Notes: generated by a model not told the origin, from the sequence alone. Numbered from the stretch's first letter, positions 13,437 through 27,545 are shown. The stretch: 64,000 nt of DNA from Promerops cafer (GCA_013398275.1 VZSE01014922.1:6338963-6402962); one strand, 5' to 3'. Numbers and translations are program-made.

Positions 13437-16400
13437 GCTTAACATCAGTAAAAGGCATTATTTTTCAAAAGCACTAAATGAGATGGGGAGATCAAGGGCT
13501 AGTGCTGAAGGCACTCATGCATCTCAGCTGGCGCAGGATCTGCCATGCTCTCCCCGTCTGGGCCGCACAAGGGGCTCTTCCAGAGGGTGATTCAGAGCAT
13601 CTAATTTAGCCTTCCCTGGAGAGCAGTTCAGAGGTGTCTGCCTCTTTGATGAGAGAATTAAAAGTCTGAGGGCAATGAGTGGTTAATCTAAGGGGAATTC
13701 ATACCACACACAGAGGTGCCAGAGGCATTTTAATAATGGGACTTGAAACCCTTGGCTCATGATAACCGGACTCTTCGTTCTGTCAGGGTGAGCATCCCCA
13801 AACCCTTGATTCCCTAGCGTAGACCTGCTCCTTACAGGGCTGTTCTGGCAGGGGCACTGGGCTTTTTTCCTGAGGACCTCAGATCAGAATATTTTCACAC
13901 ATATAAAGCACACCTTTCCATGGGCAGACTACCTCTTTGCACAAAGGACGTAGTAATTTCAGCATCACACAGCCTCAGCTCTGGCCCTAGGATGTTGCTG
14001 GGAATATTGCCTGCTATAAAAGGGCTGGATCCTCTTCTGGCCACAGATTAGAGGATGGTTTAAGGTCAACACCTTTTTGGGCTCGTATAAATGTTCTCCT
14101 CTTCTGACTCATACATCAAATTGTTGTTTTTATGCAAAGCTATCTTCTCTCCTTCTGAACATAATATTTTCCGTGTTCAGTGGTGTGACTGTAAGAACGG
14201 GCCTTTACTGACGCTTAGCTACTTAATTCTCTCCATGAGGCAGCCCGAGCCAAAGACCAAACAGCGTGATCCCTAGAGCCTGCCCTTGGCCACAGAAACG
14301 CGATGTTAGGAATCCAGCTAGCTCAACCATACGTCACTTTTATTTTTGCAAACAGCAGGGGGAGCTCAGATCCTGCCTGAATCCAAATGAAGCCGAGAAA
14401 GTACTGCTTGTTGAAATTCGTTTTATTTTTACCAGGGGTAAAACCCCAGCCACTTGTGAGCTTCTTCTAACAAAACTGCATGTTCTCCCCAGTATGCCAC
14501 AGGGAGACAATTAGAGCATGAAGAACAGGAGCATTACTGGAAAGGTTCTTGTGACATTCCAAATGCGTGTATTCAATCTTTCTACTTTTATGGAAGAAGG
14601 TCAAAAGCAATTTTAATACTTGTTTCATTGAATCAGTCCCCATCAGGTTCTGGACTTGGGAAAGGCTGAAATCATTCTTATTTAGAGGAAAAGTAATACC
14701 TGGGAATGATAGACCAAATCCATCCTTGAACCTGGCTGTTCAGATGTGACTTTGGCTTGAAGGTATTTAGCAGCATAAGGCTGCTTTGTTCTCTGAGTTC
14801 TGCATGAATACTAATTAATCCACTCTGCATCCCCACACTTCTGTAGGTAAATGAGCATAGCCAGGCTTTATTTGGTGCCTGAGAAATCTGAACACACAGA
14901 TGGCAGTGACTGATGCAAGATCATACTGTCAGGACAGGATTGGGAGATTAGGATCTGACTTCTCCGTGTTTCCCTCAGAAAGGCTGGAGCAGTTGTCAAG
15001 CTCTTTCATCCAGAATCCAAAATTCATTTGTAATTGCTTCCCCACAACCCCCTGAGATTCCGCAGCCTGTCAGATGTCTGCACAGGAAGGAGGCTTGCTG
15101 GGGGCTGGCAGAGGATGACAGGGGCATTGAAGAGGTTTTGGATGGGTGCACTTTTGGGGAAGATGGGAAGCGTGTTAATCCGACTATCTGGATCTGCTCC
15201 GGTGGGGAACCCTGTGGGAAAGTGATGATTTTGCTGTCCTTACATCCTGACACTGGATGTAACATTGGGGATACTCTCGTGTATCCCTAGTGCATGCCTC
15301 CTGATGTGGAAATTTTCAAGTGAACTGAGCAGTCCCCAGGTCTGCAGAACTATTGCTGTTCAGGGCTGTGTGGGCAAGGTGAGTTTGTTGCCAGGCTTGT
15401 AGGAGGGAAACATATAATCCACAGAGCCAAGAAAAGGAGAGAATAGTCCTAGATATCAAGCCCTAGTCATAGTCTTCTCATTATTAGCAATATTTCCCTG
15501 TGAGATATCTTTGTGATATTTTTTGAGTGACTATATCATCATGAGTGTCTTTGTTAATACACTGTGCAGGCTGACTACAGTATCCCATGCAAACATTTTC
15601 AATGCAGTTTCCAAGGGGAGAAAATAAACTTCTGACTAACCAGGAAATGCAATAATAAATCTAAACCCTTTTCTTTTTCTATTAATCTTCATCATCTGTT
15701 TAACTTATATTCTGTTATTATTTAGTAGGAACTGTAATTTCTTAGACAATTCAAAGATAGATTTTTTTTTCTTTAGACCTGACCCAGCTATTAACTTTTG
15801 AAAGCCAGCTTAGTATTTTGGGAATTCTGCCTGCATTACAGGATTTGTAGTAAACCTATGGGTGGACGAAGGAACAGTAGCAGGAGCAGAGCAAAGATAA
15901 GGGATGTCAATGATGGATCCAGTATTCCTTGTAAAACTCAGAGCCACTGATTATGCTGTCAGAGACGGGGGATACATAAAATACAGCTAGATCAAGGACT
16001 TCAGCCTTTCAAGTGGGTAGGAGATGAAAGCTGGAAGAAAAATTTTGGTAGAAGAAGCCGAACTGAGAAGGTCAAAGCTGGATGACAATCCACCTGCCTG
16101 CATGATGAACTCTCAACAACTTTGGAATGCCTCAGAAAGAAGAAAGGCTAAAGAGGGATGAGCAGTTGTCTCTCCAGAGCAGGGTACAGTTGGAGCCAGC
16201 TGGCCTGCTTGTGTGAAAAGTAGTTTATATGGCATGTGAGTGTGAAGAGTGCACTTCTGCTGCTCTCTGAATGAAATGTGTCCTTACATGCATTTGCTGC
16301 ATATAGCCTCCCTATCAAATGCAATGAACACCAGACTGCTGTCTCTGAATAGGTAATGGTGCTTCCCCACCACTTCAAAGTCTGTATTTCACATTTTTTT

Positions 16401-17430
16401 TTTCACCATGATGTTGAAAGAGATGATTTTTCTCCTTTAAAAACCACAGCCACTGAGAAATTAATAAAGGGTGCTGTTTTTGAAACTCCCAGGGGGTGAT
16501 CCTGCCTCTCCAAGCTTTGCTGTGACTTTTGCCTGGGAACCAAGCACTAGACTGGATCCTCACTGCTGATTAAGACTCATAACTGCAAGAACAAGTGTCT
16601 GAGACACCATGGTGGAAGAGTCAGCACGTGATGTTTTGTTGGGACAAGAAGACAGCAGTCTTGTCATAGGTTTGTGTGCTTCATTGCCCAGTGGTGGATG
16701 GCACCAGAACTGAGACAAATTCATTCTTGGATTGCATCTTGCTCATGGGACACCCCAACTGGCAAACCCTGTATTTGGGTCACATCTGGCTCACTTGCAT
16801 AATGCTGCTAACAAATATCTGGGTCTTTTCTGTGCCAAAGCAGTGAGACAGCAAAGTCTCACTGTCTTAGAGAAGGCACATGGAGGAGTGGGAACCAGCT
16901 GAGGAGGACGTGGGGGAGTGGGAACCAGCTGAGAAAAGAGCCATGCTAGGCTTTTTGCTTTTCATTTAATGGTGAGGGAGCTTTAGGCCTGCTGAATCTT
17001 AAGTGTATTAATAAGTAATTTATAAGTACATGAAAGAGAAACTGAATAAAAGAATGAGGCAAGGAAGAGAGGTCACTGACAAGGGGTCAGGAAAGGAAGC
17101 TGGGCAGAAGAAAGGCATCTTGTGCATGGTGGGAAAGGACTGCAAAGGGTTCTTGGCCTCAGGGAGGTGATATGCCCCACCAGCCCTTCAGAGGGTGGCA
17201 TAGGGCCGTCACCTGCGCCTGATTTGGGAGGTTGCTGACACCTCTTATACCTCGTGCTGGCTTCTCCAGGGCGCTGGCTGCCAAACCGGTGTTGCTGGGA
17301 GGAGGAGGAGCCCTGGGGCCACAGGGAACTTGTTGCCTCCCTTGTCTGTGTGTGGTCTCCCCTACACAAGCCGGCCCTGAAGGCTTTTGTGGAAAAGGGC
17401 AATCCTTGCTAGGACATGTTTCTGCTCCTT
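13437..17430. other. Unique non-coding DNA, no gene seen
   Basis: Nothing coding was recognised. The block at 13490-14060 is somewhat richer in GC than its surroundings. A CTCF-like word (CAGCAGGGGGAG) lies at about 14353-14364. The only structured repeat is the small duplication at 16878-16934, listed separately. Confidence 0.55.
16878..16934 (+). repeat. Two-copy 30-bp tandem duplication
   Basis: The words GAGTGGGAACCAGCTGAG occur twice, with GGAACCAGCT starting at 16891 and again at 16921, a 30-base period. The copies differ by a few bases in the GGAGGA/GGGGGA part. It is a small local duplication in non-coding DNA. Confidence 0.85.
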
Positions 17431-17600
17431 TATCAGCTGCTGCGGCTGTGTTTGGCTGCTTTATTGTGAGCAGACGCCGTTTGCTCAGCTTATTGACTGG
17501 AAATTGCACACAGCTGCAGCAGGGAAAAGCGAGCCTGAATTATCTTACCTGCAAAGGCTATTTAAATGAAAACTTCAAACTCTGCTTCATCCTCCCATAA
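17431..17600. promoter_or_regulatory. Candidate conserved enhancer-like element
   Basis: The segment holds two CAGCTG E-boxes (17434-17439 and 17511-17516) and two GATA-type words read on the minus strand (TTATCA at 17430-17435 and TTATCT at 17540-17545), embedded in sequence with several retained CpGs and no repeat character. Such mixed E-box/GATA/AT-rich texture is common in vertebrate conserved non-coding elements. No conservation data are available, so this is only a candidate. Confidence 0.25.
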
Positions 17601-17938
17601 CACTATTTAATTTACAACTGCACCTGAGATTCAGAAAGCTTTTGAAACATGCTAATAGATAGTGATGAATTAAGATTTGACAAAACTGATCCTTCCTTTG
17701 TGTTGCTTTGCAGTTACATGCCACACGTATGCCAGGCAATATGGGATTATGTAGAACTGATGATATGGAGCCTACTGCTGTAAAAGACATAATGTACTCC
17801 TTTCCATGAACTTCATCAAACAAGTAGGTCTATTAACCTCCCCTCCTCCCCCTTAAGTCATATCACTATCAGTGAAATACCACTTTGAAAATGTGTGACT
17901 GCAGAGAATGGTTCACCGCTAATTTAAGAAAAATCTTC
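17601..17938. other. Unique non-coding DNA, no gene seen
   Basis: AT-rich DNA between the enhancer-like block and an LTR terminus. A short pyrimidine patch (CCTCCCCTCCTCCCCC) lies near 17838-17853. Nothing else was recognised. Confidence 0.5.
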
Positions 17939-18050
17939 TGTCACGGTCTGAACCTGGTTGACAACTTCTAAAATAAACCCCAATAAATTCTGGAGTCGAG
18001 GTATTCAAGCAGAAGAGAATTGAACCTATCCAGAACATAGTTTATCAAAA
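17939..18050 (-). mobile_element. LTR terminus-like fragment (ERV)
   Basis: The plus strand starts TGTCACGGTCTGAACCTGG and continues with GTTGACAACTTCT and a CCCCAATAAATTC segment. Read on the minus strand this ends ...CCAGGTTCAGACCGTGACA, which resembles the 3' ends of songbird LTRs (compare the ...CCAAACCATGACA end of the element at 53843). It retains CpGs (ACGG, GTCGAGG) that are scarce nearby, suggesting a younger insertion. The other end and a target-site duplication were not found, so the right boundary is arbitrary. Confidence 0.4.
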
Positions 18051-21000
18051 TATGTTAGAAGACCTGGTTTATTGTTTGTTTAAGGTAACTTTTCTCATTA
18101 AAATCGTTAACTCAGACTGTCATTACCACATCAGCTCTATAACTACATTTGTGGTTTCTCTTCTTCATTTCTTTTATTTATTTTTTCTTTTTAAGAGAAA
18201 AGTGGAGCTTGATGTTGCGGAGGTAGTGGAGAAGACACTGCCTAACTTTCCATTACTAAGTCAAGGGTCTCTAAGACAGGAGGCTTAGGCAATCAGTGCA
18301 GAGCAATAGGTTTCTCCAGAGGGGAGTTTATGCTTATCAGGTCTCTCCTCTGGAAGCACAAGGGCTCACCCAGGGGATGAGCAGGAAGTGAGCAGCCTCC
18401 TGATGTGGGGATCTGGAGTTAGTCTGACAGTCCTTTGCCTCCCGTTTCTGTAAATAGGCTTAAAGAAAATTTTGGAACCTACAATTTTACATCCTGATTT
18501 TCAGGGTATAGTCTTACTCAAAGTGAAGCAATGTGCTGGCAGTCTTTGGTTTTACTGGATCTGCTTAATGAACCAGTTGCAGTTTAAGCTCAGAGCTTCC
18601 TGCAAAGAAGAAGCAACAGTTACCTTAAGGCCAGGCAACTAATAGAAGACATTTCACTTAAACTGGACTTTCCTGGGCATTGCAGTAATCATTTCTGTCA
18701 GGTAACATTCACGTTAAAGTACTCATTCATGGCTGTGTAATCATGGCAAATTCTGCCTGTCCAGTGGAAAAGCTGGAAATAGAACTTAAAAGGTTGAACC
18801 ACTTTTCCAGAAAATTAAAATCTACTCTGTTACAAAATCAGTTCTCAGCTCACATTTGTATTCCAGACAACAGGTTTATACATCGGTGAAACGTCAAATG
18901 ACACAATGCTCCTAGTACTGACAAGAAGAGAATTACCAGAACTACTATTAAGTGGGAAACCTTTCTGTTTAAGCTGTGGTGTGCTTAGATGCATACAGAA
19001 ATGACCTTACGGGACCTGACAAATAAAAAATAGCAAGACAATATTAACACAAAGGCTTATGCAAAGAAGTTAGGGAAAGTATTAACTTCTTCTTCTTCCC
19101 TAGAGTAGACACAGACATTTCAAAGGAATTCTGACCTGAGTTCGTAAACAGATAAAACCTTTTCATCTGACTGTTTATGAGAAAGAGAAGAAGGCTTGTT
19201 GGAGTAGCCTGGCAAAATTACAAGGATTCAGATTCTTGGCCAGTGTCCACTATGGGACTCCCTTTTGCCTCACTGAGTACATCAGACTGATGTACTGCAT
19301 GCACTGAAACAGGCCCAGAAGGAGCCGTAGTAATGCTCTGCTCAAAATAGCTCATGGAAAATACTGAGATGGTTCATTGCTGAAAAATTCACTAATGTGC
19401 TTGTGCAGACTACTATGCAAATATATTTAATACATTAATCTGTTTCCTTAGAAGTTGATTCTGCCTTACAGGGTATGCTGGATTGTGGCCTACTGCAAGT
19501 GTTTCAAAGAGTTGCACAGACCTTGACAAAAATAAGCATAATTATAGCATATGTAGAGTTCTTACTTTTCAAATGCCATGCATTTGAAGATATATCTAGA
19601 CCAGCACAGAGGAGAGGATTTACAAAAGGTCACAATATGAAGCTACAGGAGTCTTCTAGGATGAGAAAATCTCAGCCTTTACTCACACCACAGCATCTCT
19701 ACTAGCATCACCTAGAGTTTTGTGCCTGCAACAGTAACAAAAAACCTTGTGAAAAACTAAAAGGGCTGGCTGCAACGAAGAGAAAAACTTAGCAATTAAA
19801 AATTTCCTTTCCAAGTAACTGTGCAATAACTGCAAGGGAAGAATCATGTGTTTGAAACTTTTTGTCCAGTGGACGACAAAATGCAGCATCATAAAACTAG
19901 AGAAATGCAGACTGTTGTTTTGGAGATGGTGAAGAAAATCCGCTCAAAATTGTAGAATTGTAGTGGAGAAAATGAGTACTGGGGTTCCTTTGGGGAGATC
20001 AGTTGCTGCAATTTCTCAAGAAGATGTTGAGGTGAGGTTTGTGGTAGGAGAACAGCCACCATAAAACATTCTGCTTGTGGAAATGGTAATGACTTTTGGA
20101 TCAAAGGCCTGATCCTTTATCAGCATCACATCCTCTGTGCCTCCCTTTGCCTCTTCCCTCCCCCAGCTCCATCCAGGTCAGCACTGGACCAGGAGTGGAG
20201 CTGTGAAGGCAAAGCTGCTACAGTCTGCTTTTCTGAAGAAAAAACAAGGCTTTTGGATATGGCATATTCTGAACCTTGGGACTCTGCAAAGGCCGGTCTA
20301 GTTCAGTGGTCTCCAGGATGAAAATGAGCATGTTACATTCCCTGCTCTCTTACTAGTACAAGTATTTCAAGCACTGTCCCTCTAGTTTGTAATGTTTACT
20401 ACGACATATTGAAATTCTAGACATTGAGAAAAGTGATCAGGAATATCAGATCATTTCAGCCAGACACAAACCCAGAAATTACTGGGAACATTTTTAGAGT
20501 ATCTGTGATCACTGGATTTCCAGCCAGTTTTCTGTTGCAGTGCAACTCATGCATTACAACAGGAGACTAGAGCAAGGAGAATTCTGGTTAGCTGAACTGG
20601 GGAGAAAGACAATTTTGTGTGGTTTTATCCTACAGCATCCCAGATAAAAGCTGCTGGGTCCTTGAGCTGTGTATAAACTGTGCACAGAAGAACTTGATGC
20701 ACCTCTTCCCAAGCGGAAGGGGTGTCATTCATAGGCCAAAGGTTCCCAGTGCTGGTTGAGGGTAGTTATCTCCCCAAACCAATGGCCCTGGGGTTGTGAT
20801 TCCACTTGCAGTGGCCAAAACATTCTAGGGGAAAAACACACAATTAAAATAATTCTTGGGTTTTTTTAAACAACCACCAAGCCATTAGAGAGGTTTTAGG
20901 AAACCATTGTGAAGGAAGGCTGAACAACAGTAAAATTTAAGACATAGGAAATGGGCAGGCTGCTTTTTTAACTTAAATAAAACAAGTTCAGCTTTAAGCA

Positions 21001-24000
21001 GTGTAATGTACATAGAAGCTCAACATCAATAGCAGAAGAATACATAGGTATTTTGTGAAAGATGGGGCATGTTTTCTGCATCTTTAGTAGAAAAGGTAAG
21101 ACAAAAGTATGTTTTTTTTTCAACTTTGTGATTAGTACATTCCTCTCTCTAGAAGCTACTGTTCAGCTCAAGTCCTTGTGTTCTCGTCTTCCTTAGATCT
21201 GATGACTGCAGTCATTGCACCACATATCATTTTAAATCCCTCACCTTTAGATTTTTATTTTTAGGCTGACTGCATGAAGAAATTATCATGCTCTGAGCTG
21301 GTTTCCATTTAAGAAACTTATCTGCAAGGAATGGATGGGTATTGTTGGAAGATCGCATGGCAGGTGGAGGAAGACACGCATTCCTATTTCCATGCAATTA
21401 CAGATATAAGGAGCATATCACTAAAGCAGTTCACTGGAGAATGGGATTGGAGCACAACAAGGAGAACGGTCCAGTGGATCTTCATTCGGTATCAAGAGAG
21501 AAGAAGCATCACTTGGACAGGGGAGTGTCTGGAGGTTGGGAGGGCCATCTGTCCGCTCCTTTGGTGAGAGGAAGGTACAGCACATCTGGATTTGTACATA
21601 CACATACATGGGCTCCCTTCTAATAGAGCATAACCACCCAACAAGAGTAGCAGAACTGAGCAACTGCCTTTTTTCCTTGCAAAGCCCAGGTGGTTTGCAG
21701 TTGTCCTTGACAACAGTCCTTGACTTCAGCTCTCCTAATCTGTGCTGTAAAGTTCCGTGTTGGGCTGGGAACCACAGCCTTGAACCAGTTCAGAGTTTCT
21801 GTCAGCAGCAGCAGCAGCAGCCTGTGCTCTCAGCCCTGGGCAGGGAGCTGGCAAGAGGCCAGGGCTGCAGTGCTTTGAGCTCTGCTCCTAATTGCAATGT
21901 CTGGAGTGAGTTCAAAGTTGGGCAAAATGCCTTTGCATCTGTGAATATGAGCTTTTTGCTTTTTTTTTCTATAGTCAGGATGTGGTTCTACATAGAAGAT
22001 ATTGCAAGTTTGGTCCACAGTCCTATCTTGCTATAATCAATTATTGCCATTGCACAAAGACCCGGGTAGGTTTTATAAGGAGCCATCCCCAAGCCCTAAC
22101 CTGATCTGTGCTGGACATCTACATACAAGGTACTTACAGGGGAGCAGAAGTCAAGTGCTATTTCCTTGAATGGGCCCAGCTGAACATTTGTTCCCATTGC
22201 TGTCACCAAAACTAGAGACTCTCAGCATCTACAAGGACGTGTCCCAGAATATACTCCAGTTGTTGGTGTGACATATTTTTGTATTTCTTGATAAGGATGA
22301 TGCTATTACTTGGATCTTGTGAAACAGAGGAAGACCCCAACCTGTCAGGCTGATCATCTGATTCCCATTCAGATTCTAGCACTGGCAGTGTATTTAGGGA
22401 AATTAAAGGCTAGATCTCCTTTCTGCTCTATATTGAAAGTAATAAGATCTTTGTTTTTTTTCCTAAAAGTCCAAATGATTTTCCTTTCAGGACACTGTCT
22501 GAAAACCTAATGGAATGATCTTACAGTCCCATCTGACCTAGGTTTGTCATTATCCCTGCTTATTCAAAAGGTGGTTTGTTTTGTAGCAGCTATATAATAA
22601 GCACTGAGATTTTGCAAACTGGTGTTTGTGGAAATCCCCTAATGCAATACGGGTGTATTTTCTAGCATTTTTGTACACTGAAGAGCTATGAATTTCGCCT
22701 CTTCCATGAATTCTTCTTCTGTATCTTGCACAAGTGATGTCAGGCTTCAAGGTCTGGCATTTAAGCAGGTTACTTCATTTAAAATGCTGTTAGACACATC
22801 ACTGGAACAAGAAGGAATTATCAGTGCTCTCTGATAAACTACTGCTAGGACCTCTCCATTGATTTTTCCAGCTGGGGTGATGACTTGAATGTTTTATTTT
22901 GTCCCATGACATTTAAAAATCCAGATATCTCTGTTCAAGAATGAATTTTCCAATTTAGAGCTGTTTTTAAGAAGAAGCTGTTAGGTTTTTAATTTGTTCT
23001 TACACAGTTGCACGCAAGCTTGAAAACAGATTAGAAATAAACAGAATTATGAAAATAACATAAAGAAATTGGGATCTCCTAGAATCTATTGACAGGGGAA
23101 TTGCTTTGAACTTTAAGTCTTCCTAGCATTTGGATTTCTTTCTCTGCAAGGTCCTTAAATTCTTGAATGAAATATGAAAAATCCCCAAGATTTTCTTTTA
23201 TATTAATGCATAGTCAAAACCTTCCTTAGTGTAAATCTCAGAATGATTTTGTGCTATGCTTTGACTCAATGACTCTCTGTTAATCTGGAGAATGTGATAG
23301 TGATCTACATTTTGTAAAACTGTACGGTAAATAGCTCTCAGAAGACCTCTGCTTACAGCCTGATGTATATTGCTTTTTCTTGGCTTTATCTTTTTAGCTG
23401 ATTTCTTCTTCCTTATAACTTTAATCTGTTGCTCTCGTGGCTTTTCTTTTATACTGAATTAAATTTGTGAGACTGTTGAGCACAGGGTGGATGGAGACCT
23501 CATGCGGAATTCCAGCAAGCGCTGCAGAGACCAGGAACTCCACAGATGGTGAGATCTGAATCTGGCACTACCTGAGGGATCAAGCCTGTTTGCTTTGTGC
23601 TGGATTCCCACTGATGTCCAGAGGATGGTGCTACTTGTCTTGTTAAGAATTTCTCCTCTGAGTAAGAACTGCAGAAAATCTCTCCAGTGTTGTGGCACTG
23701 TCTCCTCAGCATCGTCTGTTTGTCAAAACCAGCCAGGACCCTCATTCCCAGAAATGAGAAGTGAATTACATCAAGTATTGTTATCTGTTCTGATTAGTTA
23801 AAGATGAGTTTCACTGATTTTGATGGGAAGTCTGCATTAGGAATAAAATTCTAACAGGAACATGACATTGAAGTGGAAATTTTAATTCAATATAATTTTG
23901 TCTTTGTTTCTCACAGGCCAGAATTATTATGAGAATGTGTTTACTATAATATGCTGTGGCAAGGGACAGCACCATCTCGGGGTAGCCTGGTCCAGATGCA

Positions 24001-27000
24001 TCTTCTCTTGACCTCGGTGTGGTCTTGAAGGCTGCTACTTATAGTGTAGGATGGGGTGATGTGAAATTAGCTAATAACAAGTTGTAGAAGATTTGGGGAA
24101 AATATTTTCTTTTGATGGAAATATATTTCTTTCACAAAAACTGGTTCTGGTAAACACTGAAATTATAAAAGCTTTGGTAAATTGTTAAGATTCCACTTCA
24201 CATTAAATGCAATCTGTGGAATGAGGAACTAGCAAGCCAACTTTTCCATCCCTCTGGAGTCTACTGGCAAATGATGTCAAGGAGAAAACTGGAAAATAAG
24301 TTTCTGCCTCTCCCTGACTTTGGACATTGGCTGTTGCTAAACATAAACAAAATCCATGACTAAGAGCAGATTGGACACATGAGGCTCTTAAACTTCTGGT
24401 GTTTGCAGAGGAGAGCAGCTGTGGCCCAAATCAGTCTGCTCCACCAGGCTTGGGAACATGCTGCATTTGGAAATATGGAAAATTGAGTGGATGGGCATTT
24501 CAGCATATACACTGCCAGTGGGAAGCACCTTTCGGCCTGGAGCACCTTTATCTGAGGGACTGTTTGGCCCATGGACATATCTGAGCATGTTTCCCGGGGT
24601 GGTGAGCTGTGGTAGGGGAGTAGGATCATGGGGTGCCAGTGGCTCCCGGCTCCCTCCTGCCAGACTTCAAAGCCTTGTGCTTCAGCAGGGTAACTTTGGA
24701 GTTTGTAACAGTCCTTAAGTTTCTTCAGCGTTGCTTCTTAGCTGGAAACCCAATGAATGCATTTTGGATTCCTTTCCTTCACTCATATTATTTTTCTGAA
24801 AATCCTTAGGAACCACCAAGCTGCCCTGGAGCTGCAGTGAGACCAGAGTTGAATGCAGTCATTGTGTGCCCCAGCTTCTCCTCCATCCTTGCTCATTCCC
24901 TGCATGCAGTTTTCTCTTTTCTTCCAGTTTCAGGAACATATGTAAATAATTAACTTACAAATTATACAAGCTTATTACACTATATCCCAACAGATGGAGA
25001 AACACATTAAGCTGATTTATTCAGGCAGCAATATGCTAGACGCAGACCCAGAAAAAACAAGGAAATGAGGAGTTACCACTCTTAATGGCATGTAACTGAT
25101 CTCATGGCTGCTATTGCCACCTGTGACATTACAGCCCATTTACTGTAACGTTAACTTTGTCCCACCCAGCCCTTTCACCACACTCCTTCCCCTATCAAAT
25201 AGCAGTTGTGGAAGTTTATTTCTAGTGCAGGGTGATGTGGTTGCAGTATGTATCAAAATCATGCATAACCCAACTGGGTCACGTCACCCTGGCAATTGTG
25301 CTGAGATGTGGGCAGCAGTCCAGCCTTGCACTCAGTAGCTGTTTCAGAAGCACTGAATCAAGGGCAGTGCATCATGCATGGGTAGAGATTATGGCTGGTC
25401 TGCTTGACATCTTGGCTTGGTGAACTCATACAAAAACCTGACAATAGTGGTAGATGTGAGACAAAGGTGTTAAATGCTGGGAAATGCTCTAGCACTGTGG
25501 GGTGCAGAGAAAGAGTTCTATAAAAAGTGGGTGTCACTTGGGTTAGGAAGAGCTGCCAACTAGAACAGAAAAAAATGGGTTTATTTTTTTCAAACCAGCT
25601 CGCACAGAATGGCTCTTGCTAGAGCAACAGATTTATTGAAGCTTTAATGAAAGCAAGCCCATTTGCTGCTCTGTGTGATACAGGCAATGGCCACATGAGA
25701 AGGATATGCTATACCAGGTACAGTTCTCGTGCAGCATTAACTCTTCTGTTTGTTACATTTGCCAAAGGAAATCAGTGGATCACTCAGGTAATCTGATCAG
25801 TCACGTGTATATTTGAAACCTGTCTCTCTTGCTTGATGGTGAACAGAGAAATAATGCAACACTTGGAAACCGAGAAATTATTGCTTTTTAACAAAATGAT
25901 GTCATGTTGCTGGACATCCACTACTCTTCTGTGGAAATTTTGCCAGGACACTTCAGCAGTATCATGCAGATACTCAGCAGCTTTTCTCTTGCTGGCTTTT
26001 GGATCAGCTGCAGAGTAGCCACAGAAGATCACAGCTCAGGTGAGTTTTCCATGCGTCTTACTGTGGGCTGCATAAGCTGCTCTAACTCTGTTACTGTGCT
26101 AAGATGATACAGACTACTCTTGGGTACCCAGAACACAAGTAAGTGCTGAGGGGAATGTGGCCCTTGAGCCAAAGCTGAGGATCTCGTACCTGACCAGCAC
26201 CAGGTCTCACCTCTGCTCTTACACTGAGTGCTGGGATGTTTGCTTTGTGTTAAGAGCTTTGTGTCTTTGTTCCAGGGGCAAAGCTGAATTTGTGAATACA
26301 TGTCTTACAGAGGAAACTTCCTTTTTTAAAATGTCTTTCCATGGAATTAGGTTTTCTGCTCTCTCTTCCCTGCTGGAGTGGTCCATGTGTGTGCATTTCC
26401 CTCACAAGACAGCCATGTCCTGGTAGGAGAGATGATGGGACTCTGGAACAACTTTCTGTGGGAACATGTGTGCTGTATGTGCAGGCTCTTTTCCGACATA
26501 GGAAAACTGCTTATCAAAGTCTTCTCTTAGCTCTACATGTCTGCTTATAGCTTCTGTGTCTCTCTGGGTCATTCCAGAGTTTTACTCCTAAGGGTTTTCA
26601 CCCTGACCACTCATGAGAAATACTTGTGCAGCATCTACTTGTCTTTCTCACTTTGAGGGCTATATAAATCTGAGACAAGAATTGCCAGATGACTATCTGA
26701 TGCCTTAATGCTAATTCACCCAGAGATTTGCTGTTTCCAGCTCCACAGCTTTTGTACTCATTAGACATACTTACCTCTCCTCCACACCTCCTTTCTGATA
26801 GGAAAGCTTTCCTACAGTGGTTTCACTGCTGAAACTCTACTTTGACATCCAAGGGCCATCTGGAAGGACACTGAACTATCCTTTATCCCATCCTCTGGGG
26901 CTGCCATCTCCCAACTGTCCTGTTTTCACATCTCCATCCCAGCATGTAGCACTTCAGGTGTATCCCTGAAACCTTGCAAAATTATCTTCCCCCACCCCAG

Positions 27001-27244
27001 CTCCACGTTTGGAATTGGAAGTCTGGGTTTTCTGGCTTGCCATTTCTCTGAGTCCTGTGCACCAGTACAAATATGAGCCACTGAGCCTAGCCCTGTAGCC
27101 AGGAGGTTTCACAGTGGCCCCTTGGAGCCAGCCATGCCTGTGGCCCTGCCTGCGGGGGTAAAAGCCCTGCTGATGCCCAGGCACAGGTGCTCTGTGGAGT
27201 GCAAGACCCTTGACTGAGCTTTACAGGGCAGGGCTGTGTTATTT
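18051..27244. other. Unique non-coding DNA, no gene seen
   Basis: Many short open frames, none with a domain. The longest (166 codons, 21536-22036, plus) owes its only striking feature, six consecutive glutamines, to the CAG microsatellite at 21803. No LTR, LINE or RNA gene was recognised in this 9-kb stretch. Confidence 0.55.
21803..21820 (+). repeat. (CAG)6 microsatellite
   Basis: Six uninterrupted CAG units. They fall in a random open frame and would encode glutamine, but there is no evidence that the frame is translated. Short trinucleotide tracts like this are length-variable. Confidence 0.9.
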
Positions 27245-27545
27245 CATAGAATCATAGAACCATATAACCATAGAATGGGTTGGATTGGAAGGCACCTTTA
27301 AAGGTCACCTAGTCCACCCCCACAACAGGACAGGGACATTTTCTGCTAGACCAGGTTGCTTGAATTCCGTTCAAACTGGCCTTGAATATTTCCAGGAATG
27401 GGTCATTTTCCACCTCTCTGGGCAACCTCTTCCACTGTTCTGTCACCTGCATTATGAAAAACTTCTTTCTTATATCTAATCTAACTAAATCTTCCTTCAG
27501 TTTAAAACCATTACCCCTTGTCCCATTGGAACAGGATATTGCCAT
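27245..27545 (-). mobile_element. CR1 LINE, 3'-end fragment (5'-truncated)
   Basis: This is a chicken-repeat-1 non-LTR retrotransposon copy on the minus strand. Its 3' end lies at the left, where CATAGAAT-type octamers (CATAGAATCATAGAAC from 27245, CATAGAATGG from about 27270) are the reverse complement of the ATTCTATG tandem that ends CR1. To the right come the well-known blocks TTGGAAGGCACCTTTAAAGG, CTAGACCAGGTTGCT, TCTGGGCAACCTCTTCCA and AAAACCATTACCCCTTGTC. In the minus frame 27309-27545 the end of the ORF2 reverse transcriptase is still readable (FKLKED, RLDIRKKFF, WKRLPREV). Only about 300 bp of the several-kb element remain, the usual 5' truncation of reverse-transcribed copies. It is immobile. 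Family call is secure; subfamily is not determined. Confidence 0.95.

Noticed and set aside
21536..22036. 166-codon frame with a polyglutamine tract
   Set aside because: The glutamines come from the (CAG)6 microsatellite; the rest has no recognisable fold or family signature.
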